Counted from the first letter of the stretch, positions 32,300 to 41,020 are shown. The stretch is DNA of 64,000 nt from Streptomyces reniochalinae (GCF_003323735.1 NZ_QOIM01000041.1:62001-126000); one strand, 5' to 3'. Notes: generated by a model from the sequence alone, not told the origin. Numbers and translations are program-made.

Positions 32300-33495
32300 G
32301 GCCGCCTCCTTGTGAACGAGCCGCGCGTGGTCTTCGGTTTGCCGCTTGTCGCGAAGGCGGCGGCGAGTCCGCCCAGCAGGGTGAGTGCGGCTGCGCCTGC
32401 CTGCTTCCACATGGCGGGCAGGTCACGGGTGGTGACCACCGGATCGGGGGGCAGGCCGTAGACCTCGGGTTCGTCGAGCAGCAGGAAGAACGCGCCGTCG
32501 CCACCCACTCCGTCGTCCGGGTCGTGGCCGTAGAGCCGTGCGTCGGGTACGCCCGCGCGGTGCAGTTCCTCGACCCGGTCCGCTGCTCGTTCGCGCAGCT
32601 CGTCCAGCGGGCCGTACTGGATCGACTCGGTGGGGCACGCCTTGGCGCAGGCGGGCGTCTGGCCTTCGCCGAGCCGGTCGTAACACAGAGTGCACTTGAA
32701 GGCGCGGCCGTCGTCGGGGCGCTGCTCGATGACGCCATAGGGGCAGGCGGGTACGCAGTAGCCGCAGCCGTTGCAGATGTCCTCCTGCACCACCACCGTG
32801 CCGAATTCGGTGCGGAAGAGGGAGCCGGTCGGGCAGACGTCGAGGCAGGCGGCGTGGGTGCAGTGCTTGCACACGTCGGAGGACATCAACCAGCGCAGCT
32901 CGGAGGAGCCGGAGCCCTGGGCCGCCAGCGCGAAGACGTCGGCGTCGTCCTGTGGCCCTTCGCCTTGGGGGCTTTGAGCGCCGTCCCCTTGGTGCTGGTG
33001 CTGGCCGGGGTGCTCCTTGGGCACGACCGGCTTGCTCTGTTCGATGAAGGCGACGTGTCGCCAGGTGGAGGCGCCGAGCCCCTGGGTGTTGTCGTAGCTC
33101 ATCCCGGTCAGCTCCATGCCGTCTTCCGGGATGGCGTTCCACTCCTTGCAGGCCACCTCGCACGCCTTGCAGCCGATGCACACGGAGGTGTCGGTGAAGA
33201 AGCCCATGCGCTCGACGGTGGCCGTCACCTCACGCGTCCCCGTACCGCCGGCAGCAGCGGTCCCTGTGCCGTCGGCCGCGGCCACCCCCGTGCCTCCGCC
33301 GCCGCTGGTGCCCCAGCTGCCCCCGGAGCCGCCATGGCCGCCGCCCCCGGCGGCCTCCACGCCACCCGCGGCGGCGCCCACGCCGCCCCCGGCCGCTTCC
33401 GCGCCGCCCCCAGCGGGCCCCGCGCCACCCCCAACAGCCCCCACGCCATCGCGACCACCGGCGCGACCGTCGCGGCCACCGTCGCCGTCCGTCAT
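32296..33495 (-). CDS. Formate dehydrogenase iron-sulfur (beta) subunit with long Gly-rich N-terminal extension
   Basis: A 399-aa ferredoxin-like subunit with four [4Fe-4S] motifs: CIGCKACEVACKEWN (about 106), CKHCTHAACLDVCP, CNGCGYCVPACPYGV, and CTLCYDRL with ACAKACPTE. A single membrane helix near the C-terminus (AALTLLGGLAAAFATS) matches the FdnH/FdoH type. Residues 1-87 are almost only Gly, Ala, Thr and Asp and are not part of the family. The ATG at 33495 overlaps the stop of the catalytic subunit gene by 4 nt, supporting this long start. It carries electrons from the molybdenum subunit to the NrfD-like protein. Confidence 0.9.
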   Translation of the reverse strand: MTDGDGGRDGRAGGRDGVGAVGGGAGPAGGGAEAAGGGVGAAAGGVEAAGGGGHGGSGGSWGTSGGGGTGVAAADGTGTAAAGGTGTREVTATVERMGFFTDTSVCIGCKACEVACKEWNAIPEDGMELTGMSYDNTQGLGASTWRHVAFIEQSKPVVPKEHPGQHQHQGDGAQSPQGEGPQDDADVFALAAQGSGSSELRWLMSSDVCKHCTHAACLDVCPTGSLFRTEFGTVVVQEDICNGCGYCVPACPYGVIEQRPDDGRAFKCTLCYDRLGEGQTPACAKACPTESIQYGPLDELRERAADRVEELHRAGVPDARLYGHDPDDGVGGDGAFFLLLDEPEVYGLPPDPVVTTRDLPAMWKQAGAAALTLLGGLAAAFATSGKPKTTRGSFTRRRP

Positions 33496-36400
33496 CCCCG
33501 TACCTCCGTCCCAGTGTGCTCGGTGATGCCTGCTCGTTCGCGGTAGTCCGCGAGGAGGGTCAAAAGTTCGGGGCCGCGTGGGCGGCGGCCCGGCCTGATG
33601 TCGGCGGTGAGGGCCTTTACTTCCTGGATGTGGACGTTCGGGTCCAGCGCGATGGAGGTGAGTTCGTTGGCGGCGTCGCCGCGTGTGTAGCCGTTGCGTC
33701 CCCAGTGGTAGGGGAGTCCGATCTGGTGTACGGCGTGGCCGCCCACCCGCAGGGGGCGCATCCGTTCGGTGACCAGGACGCGTGCTTCCACGGCGCCGCG
33801 GGCGGTGACCACGGTGGCCCATCCCGTGTGTTCGAGGCCGCGCTCGGCGGCGAGTTGGGGGGAGACCTCGCAGAAGAACTCGGGCTGGAGTTCCGACAGG
33901 TACGGCGACCATCGGCTCATCCCGCCCGCGGTGAAGTGTTCGGTCAGCCGGTAGGTCGTCACCACGTAGGGGAAGACGCCGGTGCCCGCCTCGTGGCCGC
34001 TGGGATGGTACGCGTTGGCTGGGTGGGAGTGGGTCTCGCGGACCGGGCTGCGCTGCTGGTCGGGGTGGAGCGGGTTGTGGACGGGGGAGTCCTGCGGTTC
34101 GTAGTGGGTGGGCAGTGGGCCGTCCATCAGACCGGCCGGCGCGTAGAGCCATCCCTTTCCGTCGCCCTGCATGATGAACGGGTCGATGCCCGAGAGCGCG
34201 TCGGGGCCGGTGGCGTCCGGGGCGGGCCGGTGGGAGGGCGGGCGGTCGGCGGGGAAGTCGGGAACGTCGTGACCGCTCCAGGCGGATCGCTCCGCGTCCC
34301 ACCACACCAGGGCCTTGCCCGGGCTCCAGGGGGCGCCTTCGGGGTCGGCGGAGGCGCGGTTGTAGAGGATGCGCCGGTTGGACGGCCAGGACCAGGCCCA
34401 CTCGGCGGCGATCCAGTCCTGTTGGGTGTGGGGCTTCTTGCGGGCGGCCTGGTTGACGCCGTCCTTGTAGACGCCGCAGTAGATCCAGCAGCCGCACGAG
34501 GTCGAGCCGTCGTCGCGCAGTTCCTGGTAGCGGGACAGCGGACTGCCGTCGGCGTGGCGGCCGTTGATCTCGGCGAGCACCGCGTCGGCGACGGGTTCCT
34601 CCAGCGGTCCGTCGACCGGGTAGTCCCAGGTCAGGTCGAGTACCGGCCGGTCGATCGGGTCGGTGGAGCCGCGCAGCTTCTCGCGGATGCGCCGGCCCAG
34701 GTGGTACATGAACCACAGGTCGCTGCGGGCTTCGCCGTCCGGTTCCTTGGCCGGGTAGTGCCATTGGAGCATCCGGTTGGTGTTGGTGAAGGAGCCGGCC
34801 TTCTCGGTGTGCGAGGCGGCGGGGAAGAAGAAGACCTCGGTGGCGTTCTCCTCCGTTTTCAGCTCGCCGGTCTCCGTCTCCGGGCCGTCCTTCCACCAGG
34901 TGGCCGACTCGATGAGGGAGAAGTCGCGCACGACGAGCCAGTCGAGGTTGGCCATGCCCATCCGCTGCATCTTCGCGTTCGCGGAGCCGACCGCCGGGTT
35001 CTCGCCCATCAGGAAGTAGCCCTTGCACCGTCCGGCGAGCTGTTCGAGGACCGTGTCGTAGGTGCTGTGCGAGCCGGTCAGCCTGGGCAGATGGTCGAAG
35101 CAGTAGTCGTTCTCGGCGGTCGCGGCCTCGCCCCAGTAGGCCTTGAGCAGGCTGACGACGTAGTTGCGCATGTCGCCCCAGTAGCCCTTGTCGGTGCGCA
35201 TGGCTCCGGTGAAGGTGTCCAGGTCCTCGGCCTTGTGCGCGTGGGGCATCGGGATGTAGCCGGGCAGCAGGTTGAAGAGGGTGGGGATGTCGCTGGAGCC
35301 CTGGATGCTGGCGTGTCCGCGCAGTGCCTGGATGCCGCCGCCGGGCCGGCCGATGTTGCCGAGCAGGAGCTGGAGCACGCAGGCGGCCCGGATGTACTGG
35401 GCTCCGACGGTGTGCTGTGTCCAGCCGACGGCGTAGGCGAACGCGGAGGTGCGGTCGGGTCCGGAGTTGTCCACGAGGGCGCGGCACACGCCCAGGAACG
35501 TCTCGGGCGGGATGCCGCAGGTCTCTTCGACCATCTCGGGCGTGTAGCGCGCGTAGTGGCGCTTGAGGATCTGGAAGACGCAGCGCGGGTGGCGCAGCGT
35601 TCGGTCGTGTGTGCGGTTCCCGGAGACGGGTGCGCCGCCGGAGCCGTGTGACTCGGAGCCGCCCGCGGCGGCCACCGAGCGGCCCTGGCGGGTGCGCTCC
35701 TCGTACAGCGCGTCGCGTTCCCCGGAGGCGGCCTGCACGACGTCGCCCTCGTACTGCCAGCTGGCGGTGTCGTAGTGTCCGGTCTCCTGGTTGAGCCCGG
35801 AGAAGACGCCGTCCAGGTCCTCGGTGTCGCGGAAGTCCTCGCCGACGAGGGTGGAGGCGTTGGTGTAGTCGAGCACGTACTCGCGGAAGTCCGCCTCGTG
35901 GGACAGCACGTAGTTGATGATGCCGCCGAGGAAGGCGATGTCGGTGCCGGCCCGGATCGGCACGTGCAGATCGGCCAGGGCACTCGTCCGGGTGAAGCGC
36001 GGGTCGACGTGGATGATCGTGGCGCCGCGTGCCTTGGCCTCCATCACCCACTGGAATCCGACCGGGTGCGCCTCGGCGAAGTTGGAGCCCTCGATGACGA
36101 TGCAGTCGGCGTGCTGGAGGTCCTGGAGGAAGGTGGTGGCGCCGCCCCGCCCGAACGAGGTGCCGAGCCCGGCGACGGTGGAGCTGTGGCAGACCCGCGC
36201 CTGGTTCTCGATCTGCACCACGCCGAGGGCCGTGAGCAGCTTCTTGATGAGGTAGTTCTCCTCGTTGTCCAGCGCCGCGCCGCCCAGCGCCGCAAGGCCC
36301 ATGGTGCGGTTGACGCGGACGCCGTCGCGTTCGTGCTCCCAGCCCTGGCGGCGCGTGCGGATGACCCGGTCGGCCACCATGTCCATGGCCGTCTCCAAGT

Positions 36401-36755
36401 CGAGCCGCTCCCAGTCGGTGCCGTGGGGCCGCCGGTAGAGCACTTCGTGGCGGCGGGCGTCGCCCGTGGTCAGCTGGAGTGTGGCCGCGCCCTTGGGGCA
36501 GAGCCTGCCCCTGCTGACGGGGGAGTCGGGGTCCCCCTCGATCTGGACGACCTGCTCGTTCTTGACGTACACGTCCTGGCCGCAGCCGACGGCGCAGTAG
36601 GGACAGATCGACTTGACGACACGGTCGGCGGAGTGGGTGCGCGGCCGCAGGGAGCGGGTGTACGCGGAGGAGGCGGCCGCGCCTCTTCCCGTCGGATCGC
36701 CGCCCATGGCCTGCCGGTACACGGGCCAGTCCTTGATCCAGGTTCGTACGCCCAT
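33492..36755 (-). CDS. Formate dehydrogenase-N-type catalytic (alpha) subunit, cysteine form
   Basis: A 1087-aa molybdopterin oxidoreductase. The N-terminal [4Fe-4S] site is C51-x2-C54-x3-C58 (CPYCAVGCGQ) and C86 (GRLCPKG). At the position of selenocysteine in E. coli FdnG, this protein has C189 (ARVCHSSTVAGL), encoded by TGC at 36189-36191. His190 and the following SFGRGG are kept. No twin-arginine signal is present, so the active site probably faces the cytoplasm. A Gly/Ser-rich insertion lies near 335-350. The ATG has GGGAGGAC six bases upstream. It is first of three overlapping genes, 51 nt after ku. Confidence 0.95.
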   Translation of the reverse strand: MGVRTWIKDWPVYRQAMGGDPTGRGAAASSAYTRSLRPRTHSADRVVKSICPYCAVGCGQDVYVKNEQVVQIEGDPDSPVSRGRLCPKGAATLQLTTGDARRHEVLYRRPHGTDWERLDLETAMDMVADRVIRTRRQGWEHERDGVRVNRTMGLAALGGAALDNEENYLIKKLLTALGVVQIENQARVCHSSTVAGLGTSFGRGGATTFLQDLQHADCIVIEGSNFAEAHPVGFQWVMEAKARGATIIHVDPRFTRTSALADLHVPIRAGTDIAFLGGIINYVLSHEADFREYVLDYTNASTLVGEDFRDTEDLDGVFSGLNQETGHYDTASWQYEGDVVQAASGERDALYEERTRQGRSVAAAGGSESHGSGGAPVSGNRTHDRTLRHPRCVFQILKRHYARYTPEMVEETCGIPPETFLGVCRALVDNSGPDRTSAFAYAVGWTQHTVGAQYIRAACVLQLLLGNIGRPGGGIQALRGHASIQGSSDIPTLFNLLPGYIPMPHAHKAEDLDTFTGAMRTDKGYWGDMRNYVVSLLKAYWGEAATAENDYCFDHLPRLTGSHSTYDTVLEQLAGRCKGYFLMGENPAVGSANAKMQRMGMANLDWLVVRDFSLIESATWWKDGPETETGELKTEENATEVFFFPAASHTEKAGSFTNTNRMLQWHYPAKEPDGEARSDLWFMYHLGRRIREKLRGSTDPIDRPVLDLTWDYPVDGPLEEPVADAVLAEINGRHADGSPLSRYQELRDDGSTSCGCWIYCGVYKDGVNQAARKKPHTQQDWIAAEWAWSWPSNRRILYNRASADPEGAPWSPGKALVWWDAERSAWSGHDVPDFPADRPPSHRPAPDATGPDALSGIDPFIMQGDGKGWLYAPAGLMDGPLPTHYEPQDSPVHNPLHPDQQRSPVRETHSHPANAYHPSGHEAGTGVFPYVVTTYRLTEHFTAGGMSRWSPYLSELQPEFFCEVSPQLAAERGLEHTGWATVVTARGAVEARVLVTERMRPLRVGGHAVHQIGLPYHWGRNGYTRGDAANELTSIALDPNVHIQEVKALTADIRPGRRPRGPELLTLLADYRERAGITEHTGTEVRG

Positions 36756-36806
36756 CCCACGTCCTCCCAGCGGGTCGGCCTCATGCAGGGGCTCGGATGT
36801 ACGGGC

Positions 36807-37928
36807 TCAGGCGGCCTTGCCGGAGCTGCCGCTGCCGGCAAGTGCTTCGAGTGCTTCGAGCAGTTGTTCGCGGGTCATTTTCGAACGGCCCTTCACTCCC
36901 TGGTCGCCGGCGCGCCGGTAGAGCTCGTCCTTGCCCAGGTCCCGGAGCGGCGAAGTGTTCTTCGAGGCACCTGTCCGGCCCTTCGGGGCCCCCGTTCGGC
37001 TCTTCGAGGTGCCTGCCCGGCTCTTCCAGGCACCTGTCCCGCTCCTGGACGTGCTCTGCCGCCTCTTCGCAGGATGCGTGCGGTCTCTGGCGGTGGATTT
37101 CTGGCGGCCGCCTCCGGTCTTCCGGCCCCCGTCGCCGCCCTTCTTCCCGGAGCGGGCCCGTTCGATACTGCGGTTGAGGGCCTCGCTGAGGTCCACCACG
37201 TTGGTGGCCTCCGGGGGGCCCTCCTCGGGGGTGAGTTCCTCACCTTCGGCCTTGGCCTGGACCAGCGCACGCACCCGGGCCTCGTAGCGGTCGCTGTAGT
37301 CCTCTGGGTGGAAGGTGGTGCTCATGCTGTCGATGAGCTGCCGCGCGGTCTTCAGCTCCTTGCTGTCCGAGCGCTGACGTCCTGGCAGTTCGGACAGCTC
37401 CTCCTCGGGATCGCGGACCTCGTCCGCCCAGTGCAGGGTGTGCAGCGCCAGGACGTTCTCGCCGGCGCGGAGGGCGACCAGGTACTCCTTGCCGTGCATG
37501 ACGAAGGTGGCGATGCCCGTCTTCGCGGAGGACTCCAGAGCGGCACGGAGCAGTTCGTAGGGCTTGCGGTACTTCTCGTCGCCGGGCGAGAGGTAGTAGG
37601 AGCGCACGTAGTAGACCGGATCGACCTCGTCCGCCTCCACGAAGCCGCTCACGTCGATGACCTGGGACTTGCCGGGGGCGATCTCCTCCAGCTCCTCCCG
37701 CTCGACGGTGACGTACTGGCCGTCGGCGATCTCGTATCCCTTGACGATGTCGTCGTAGCCGACGCTCTTTCCGGTGCGTTCGTTCACCCGCTTGTTGCGC
37801 ACCCGGTCGTTGGTGCCGCGCTGCAACTGGTGGAAATGGGTGGTGTGGTCCTCGGTGGCGGCGTACATCCGCACCGGGACCGTCACCAGCCCGAAGGTGA
37901 TCACTCCGCTCCAGACCGGGCGTGCCAT
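36807..37928 (-). CDS. ku: Ku protein for non-homologous end joining
   Basis: A 373-aa bacterial Ku. The core (1-260) opens MARPVWSGVITFGLVTVPVR and includes YVRSYYLSPGDEKYRKPYEL and GKEYLVALRAGENVLALHTL. It binds DNA ends and recruits LigD. The C-terminal extension (about 265-335) is Lys/Arg-rich, with four tandem copies of a 7-residue unit like RTGAPKG. It is followed by a SAP-like segment (GKDELYRRAGDQGVKGRSKM and TREQLLEALEAL). The ATG at 37928 has AGGAG upstream; the open frame before it is non-coding. The fdh operon follows after 51 nt, so read-through is possible. Confidence 0.95.
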   Translation of the reverse strand: MARPVWSGVITFGLVTVPVRMYAATEDHTTHFHQLQRGTNDRVRNKRVNERTGKSVGYDDIVKGYEIADGQYVTVEREELEEIAPGKSQVIDVSGFVEADEVDPVYYVRSYYLSPGDEKYRKPYELLRAALESSAKTGIATFVMHGKEYLVALRAGENVLALHTLHWADEVRDPEEELSELPGRQRSDSKELKTARQLIDSMSTTFHPEDYSDRYEARVRALVQAKAEGEELTPEEGPPEATNVVDLSEALNRSIERARSGKKGGDGGRKTGGGRQKSTARDRTHPAKRRQSTSRSGTGAWKSRAGTSKSRTGAPKGRTGASKNTSPLRDLGKDELYRRAGDQGVKGRSKMTREQLLEALEALAGSGSSGKAA

Positions 37929-38295
37929 CGCTTCTCCTGCTCCTGAGTGGTCCCGGGCCGCGGGGGACCTCGGGCCCGGGACGAGCGCGCTCCCACTGTC
38001 GCCCGAGGTGCGCGCCACCGCATCCCGGGCCGTGCGTTCGTGTGCCCGGGTTTCACGCCCCCGGCGCCTCACACCCCCCACTTCGCACGCACCGCTCCGC
38101 CGAGCCGCGCCCCTGCGCCCCGCGTGCTTCGTACGGAATCGGTGCGGCGGGAGTCGCGGGTCCCTCGGTGGGGAAAGCCGATTACTGAGAGCACACCATT
38201 CCCGCACGCTTCGCATCCGCCCGGGTGATCCGGATGTCCGGCACGGCCCGGGTGATCCGGATGTCCGGCACGGAGAGATCAGGAGGCGCTCCGGT
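37929..38295. promoter_or_regulatory. Divergent region between ku and the polyprenyl synthetase gene
   Basis: 367 nt with no supported gene. The half next to the plus-strand gene holds a perfect 27-nt tandem duplication (38220-38273) and a GCCGATTA sequence (about 38178). The latter resembles a WhiG -10 box but lacks a matching -35. No clear promoter for ku was recognised. Confidence 0.45.
38220..38273 (+). repeat. 27-nt perfect tandem duplication, each copy with palindrome CCGGATGTCCGG
   Basis: Two identical 27-nt copies directly adjoin, the second ending 22 nt before the ATG of the polyprenyl synthetase gene. Each contains CCGGA-TG-TCCGG, an imperfect dyad of two 5-nt arms. Twin dyads one 27-nt period apart, close to a start codon, suggest a double operator. 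Confidence 0.75.
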
Positions 38296-39375
38296 ATGAC
38301 GACTGAGGAACTCTCCGACACGCACGGTCTGCCCGCCGCCCCGTCCCTGCTGTCCACCGCACACGAGCGGATCGAGCCGCTGCTGCGGGAGGCCGTCGGC
38401 GCTCTCCAGCCCGAGCTGCGACGCGTCTGCGGCTACCACTTCGGCTGGAGCCAGCCGGACGGCAGCCCCACCTACGGCGTCACCCCCGAGCCCCCGCTGC
38501 GCGCGGCCCTGACGCTGTGCGCGGCGGGCGCGAGCGAGACCGGGCGGGACGGTTCCGCCACGGACCCCACGGCTGCGGCGCTGCCCGGAGCCGCGGCCGT
38601 CGAACTGGTGCACAACTGGGCGTCCCTGCACGACGACGTGATGGACGGTGAGGCGCTCCGGCACGGGCGCTCCGCGGTGTGGGCCGTCTACGGCACCGGC
38701 TGGGCCGTCCTGGCAGGGGACGCGCTCCTGGGCGCGGCCACCCGCCGCGTGCTGCCCACGGGCGCGGACCCCGAGGCGGAGGGCGCCGTGCTGCGTCTGC
38801 TGACCCGCACCACGTCGCGGCTGGTCTCCGGCCGGTCGGCCGAACTCGCGCTGCGGCGCCGCGCGCCCGAGGGCATCAGCGTGGAGGAGTACGCGGTGGT
38901 GGCCGGTGCGCGGCGCAGTTCGCTGCTGGAGTGCGCGCTGGCCGGCGGCGCGCTGCTGGCGGGGGCGGACGAGCGGGTGGTCGAGGCGCTGACGCGTGCA
39001 GGACACCACCTGGGCGTGGCGGCGCAGGTGGCCCGCGACATCGAGGACCTGTGGTCGGGGACGGCGTTGAGCGGGCGTCCCGTCATGAGCGGGCTGCGGG
39101 AGGGCGGGCCCAGCCTTCCGCTGATCGCGGCACTGCGCGCGGGCAACCCCGCGGCGCGGACGCTCGCCCAGTCGCTGGGCGGCGGTCCCGCCTGTCCGCC
39201 GCCGCCGGACGAGCTGGCCGCTCTCATCGACCACGCGGGAGGGCGCGCCGCCGCCGACGAGATATCGGCCTGGCAGCTGACCGAAGCGCTCACCCAGTTG
39301 GACAAGGCCGCGCTGCCGCCCGCCACCCACGCCGCGCTCACGGCGCTGTTCCGTCACACGGTCGCCCGGGGCTGA
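38296..39375 (+). CDS. Polyprenyl synthetase family protein with altered second Asp-rich motif
   Basis: A 359-aa isoprenyl diphosphate synthase-like protein. The first Asp-rich motif is intact, DDVMD at 113-117 (LVHNWASLHDDVMDGEALRH). GRSAELALRRR corresponds to the G(Q)xxDL region. The second Asp-rich motif is RDIED at 247-251, with Arg in place of the first Asp, followed by SGRPVMSGLREGGPSLPLI. The change should weaken one Mg-diphosphate site, so the product or activity may differ from a standard synthase. The ATG follows AGGAGG by 9 nt. The protein may serve terpenoid or quinone synthesis; no terpene cyclase is nearby. Confidence 0.85.
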   Translation: MTTEELSDTHGLPAAPSLLSTAHERIEPLLREAVGALQPELRRVCGYHFGWSQPDGSPTYGVTPEPPLRAALTLCAAGASETGRDGSATDPTAAALPGAAAVELVHNWASLHDDVMDGEALRHGRSAVWAVYGTGWAVLAGDALLGAATRRVLPTGADPEAEGAVLRLLTRTTSRLVSGRSAELALRRRAPEGISVEEYAVVAGARRSSLLECALAGGALLAGADERVVEALTRAGHHLGVAAQVARDIEDLWSGTALSGRPVMSGLREGGPSLPLIAALRAGNPAARTLAQSLGGGPACPPPPDELAALIDHAGGRAAADEISAWQLTEALTQLDKAALPPATHAALTALFRHTVARG

Positions 39376-39480
39376 GGGGGCCCTTCCGGAGCGTCGTTAC
39401 GGAGCCCGGGTGCTCCCTGTGGGCCGGTCGGGGGACAGGCGCTGTGTCGCTCCCGGGGAGCGAGGGCGAGTCGTCGTCCA

Positions 39481-39495
39481 GTGCGTTTATCGCAC
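39481..39495. promoter_or_regulatory. Palindrome GTGCG-TTTAT-CGCAC upstream of the CapA-like gene
   Basis: A 5-nt inverted repeat with an AT-rich centre, followed by cttgtatgact, which could serve as a -10 region. It lies 33 nt before the ATG of the CapA-like gene in a 152-nt gap and is a candidate operator/promoter. Confidence 0.35.
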
Positions 39496-39527
39496 TTGTA
39501 TGACTGGCTCGCCCCGCAGGAGCATCC

Positions 39528-40961
39528 ATGCGCACACACGTTCCCCCCGGCCGCGGTCGCCGCTCGGGCCGCCGTCCCGGCCGCCGCCGCGCACCGCGCG
39601 ACGCCCGCCTGGCCTCGCCGATCCGCCTCTCTTCTCCGATCCGGCCCTTCCTCCCCACGGACCTCGTCGCCCGTGCCCGCCTCTTCCGGCGCGTGCGCCT
39701 CCTCCCGCGCATCCATCCCGTGGGGCGCGTCCGTCCCACTCGCGGTCGCCTCCGCGCACGCGGTCTCCTCGCGGCTGTCGCCGTCACCGCACTGCTCGGC
39801 GGCGTCGCCGGATGCGGAACGGCCGCGGACGGCGTGCGCAGCGGCTCCGCGGGGACCGGGGCGCGCGCGGAGCGCGGGGAGGGACAGCAGTCCGTGCACG
39901 AGCGGGGGCAGGGCGACGCGCAGGGCTTCTCCCTGGTGGCCACCGGCGATCTGCTCGTCCACGACTCGATCATCCGGCAGGCGCGCGCGGACGCGGGCGG
40001 CCCGGGCTACGACTTCGGCCGCATGATCGACGCGGCGAAGCCGATGGTGCGGAAGGCCGACCTGGCAATCTGCCACATGGAGACCGTCTACGGGCCCGAC
40101 GGCGGACCGTTCTCCGGATACCCGCTCTTCAAGACCCCGCCGCAGCTGGCGCGCTCCGTCAAGAACGTGGGCTACGACTCGTGTTCGACGGGTTCCAACC
40201 ACACGCTGGACGACAGCAGCGACGGCGTGCACCGCACCCTGGAGGCCATGGACTCCGCGGGGCTCCAGCACGTGGGCTCCGCCCGCTCTGCCCGCGAACG
40301 CGGGCGGCCCGCCGTGCTGCGGGCGGGCGGCGCCAAGGTCGCACAGCTGGCGTACACCTACGGCACCAACGGCATCTCCGTGCCCGAGAACAAACCCTGG
40401 CTCGTCAACCTGATCGAGCCCCAGCGCATCATCCGGGACGCCCGGGCCGCACGGCGGGCGGGCGCCGACGTGGTCGTCGTCAGCATGCACTGGGGTACCG
40501 AGTGGCAGCAAAAGCCCGACCAGCTCCAGCGGTCCATGGCCAAGACGCTGACCGCCTCCCGCTCCCACGGCCGCCGGGACGTCGACCTGATCCTCGGCAC
40601 GCACGCACACGTGCCGCAGGCGTACGAGAAGGTCAACGGCACCTGGGTTGTCTACGGCATGGGCGACCAGATCGCGGGCAAGATGAACGACCCCCGCGGC
40701 TCCATGGGCACCGCGGCGCGTTTCCACTTCGTCCCGCCCGGCCGCACCTCCGACCGGGGGCACAAGGGCGCCTGGACGATCGACAAGGCGTCCTTCACCC
40801 CCTTCCTGATGCGGTCCTCGCCCCGGTACACGCTCGTCAACCTCGCGTCCGGCAGCAGCAGGTCGGCCGGCGACCCCGCACAGGACAAGGCCTACGAGAC
40901 CATCCGCGAGGCCGTCTTCAGCCGGGGCGCCAAGAAGGACGGCCTGCGCATGGTGCCGTGA
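39528..40961 (+). CDS. CapA (PGA synthesis) family lipoprotein
   Basis: A 477-aa protein with a CapA/PgsA metallophosphatase-like domain (about 125-420). Motifs are LVATGDLLVHDSI, FKTPPQLARSVKNVGYDSC, STGSNHTLDD, VVVSMHWGTEWQ and LILGTHAHVPQAYE. A membrane helix and lipobox (VAGC) lie at about 80-100. About 75 Arg-rich residues precede the helix, unusual for a lipoprotein signal. The ATG at 39528 has AGGAG five bases before it, while a GTG at 39720 would give a normal signal length but has no ribosome binding site. The role in polyglutamate or another exopolymer is not shown by neighbours. Confidence 0.85.
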   Translation: MRTHVPPGRGRRSGRRPGRRRAPRDARLASPIRLSSPIRPFLPTDLVARARLFRRVRLLPRIHPVGRVRPTRGRLRARGLLAAVAVTALLGGVAGCGTAADGVRSGSAGTGARAERGEGQQSVHERGQGDAQGFSLVATGDLLVHDSIIRQARADAGGPGYDFGRMIDAAKPMVRKADLAICHMETVYGPDGGPFSGYPLFKTPPQLARSVKNVGYDSCSTGSNHTLDDSSDGVHRTLEAMDSAGLQHVGSARSARERGRPAVLRAGGAKVAQLAYTYGTNGISVPENKPWLVNLIEPQRIIRDARAARRAGADVVVVSMHWGTEWQQKPDQLQRSMAKTLTASRSHGRRDVDLILGTHAHVPQAYEKVNGTWVVYGMGDQIAGKMNDPRGSMGTAARFHFVPPGRTSDRGHKGAWTIDKASFTPFLMRSSPRYTLVNLASGSSRSAGDPAQDKAYETIREAVFSRGAKKDGLRMVP

Positions 40962-40965
40962 CGAG

Positions 40966-41020
40966 CCGGCCCGGTCCGGCGTGGTCCGGCCCCGCCCCCA
41001 CTACGCCGGACCGGGGCCGG
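40966..41020. terminator. Bidirectional terminator between convergent genes
   Basis: CCGGCCCGGTCCGGCGT (40966-40982) pairs with ACGCCGGACCGGGGCCGG (41003-41020) over 17 bp with one bulged G and a loop of about 20 nt. It begins just after the CapA-like stop and precedes the end of the convergent permease gene by about 65 nt, so it can serve both. Confidence 0.7.

Noticed and set aside
36189..36191. Selenocysteine codon in the formate dehydrogenase alpha subunit
   Set aside because: The codon is TGC (Cys), the frame is open throughout and no in-frame TGA exists at this site.
38176..38186. GCCGATTA resembling a WhiG -10 box upstream of the polyprenyl synthetase
   Set aside because: One mismatch in the -10, and the position 15 nt upstream (gggt) does not match the TAAA -35.
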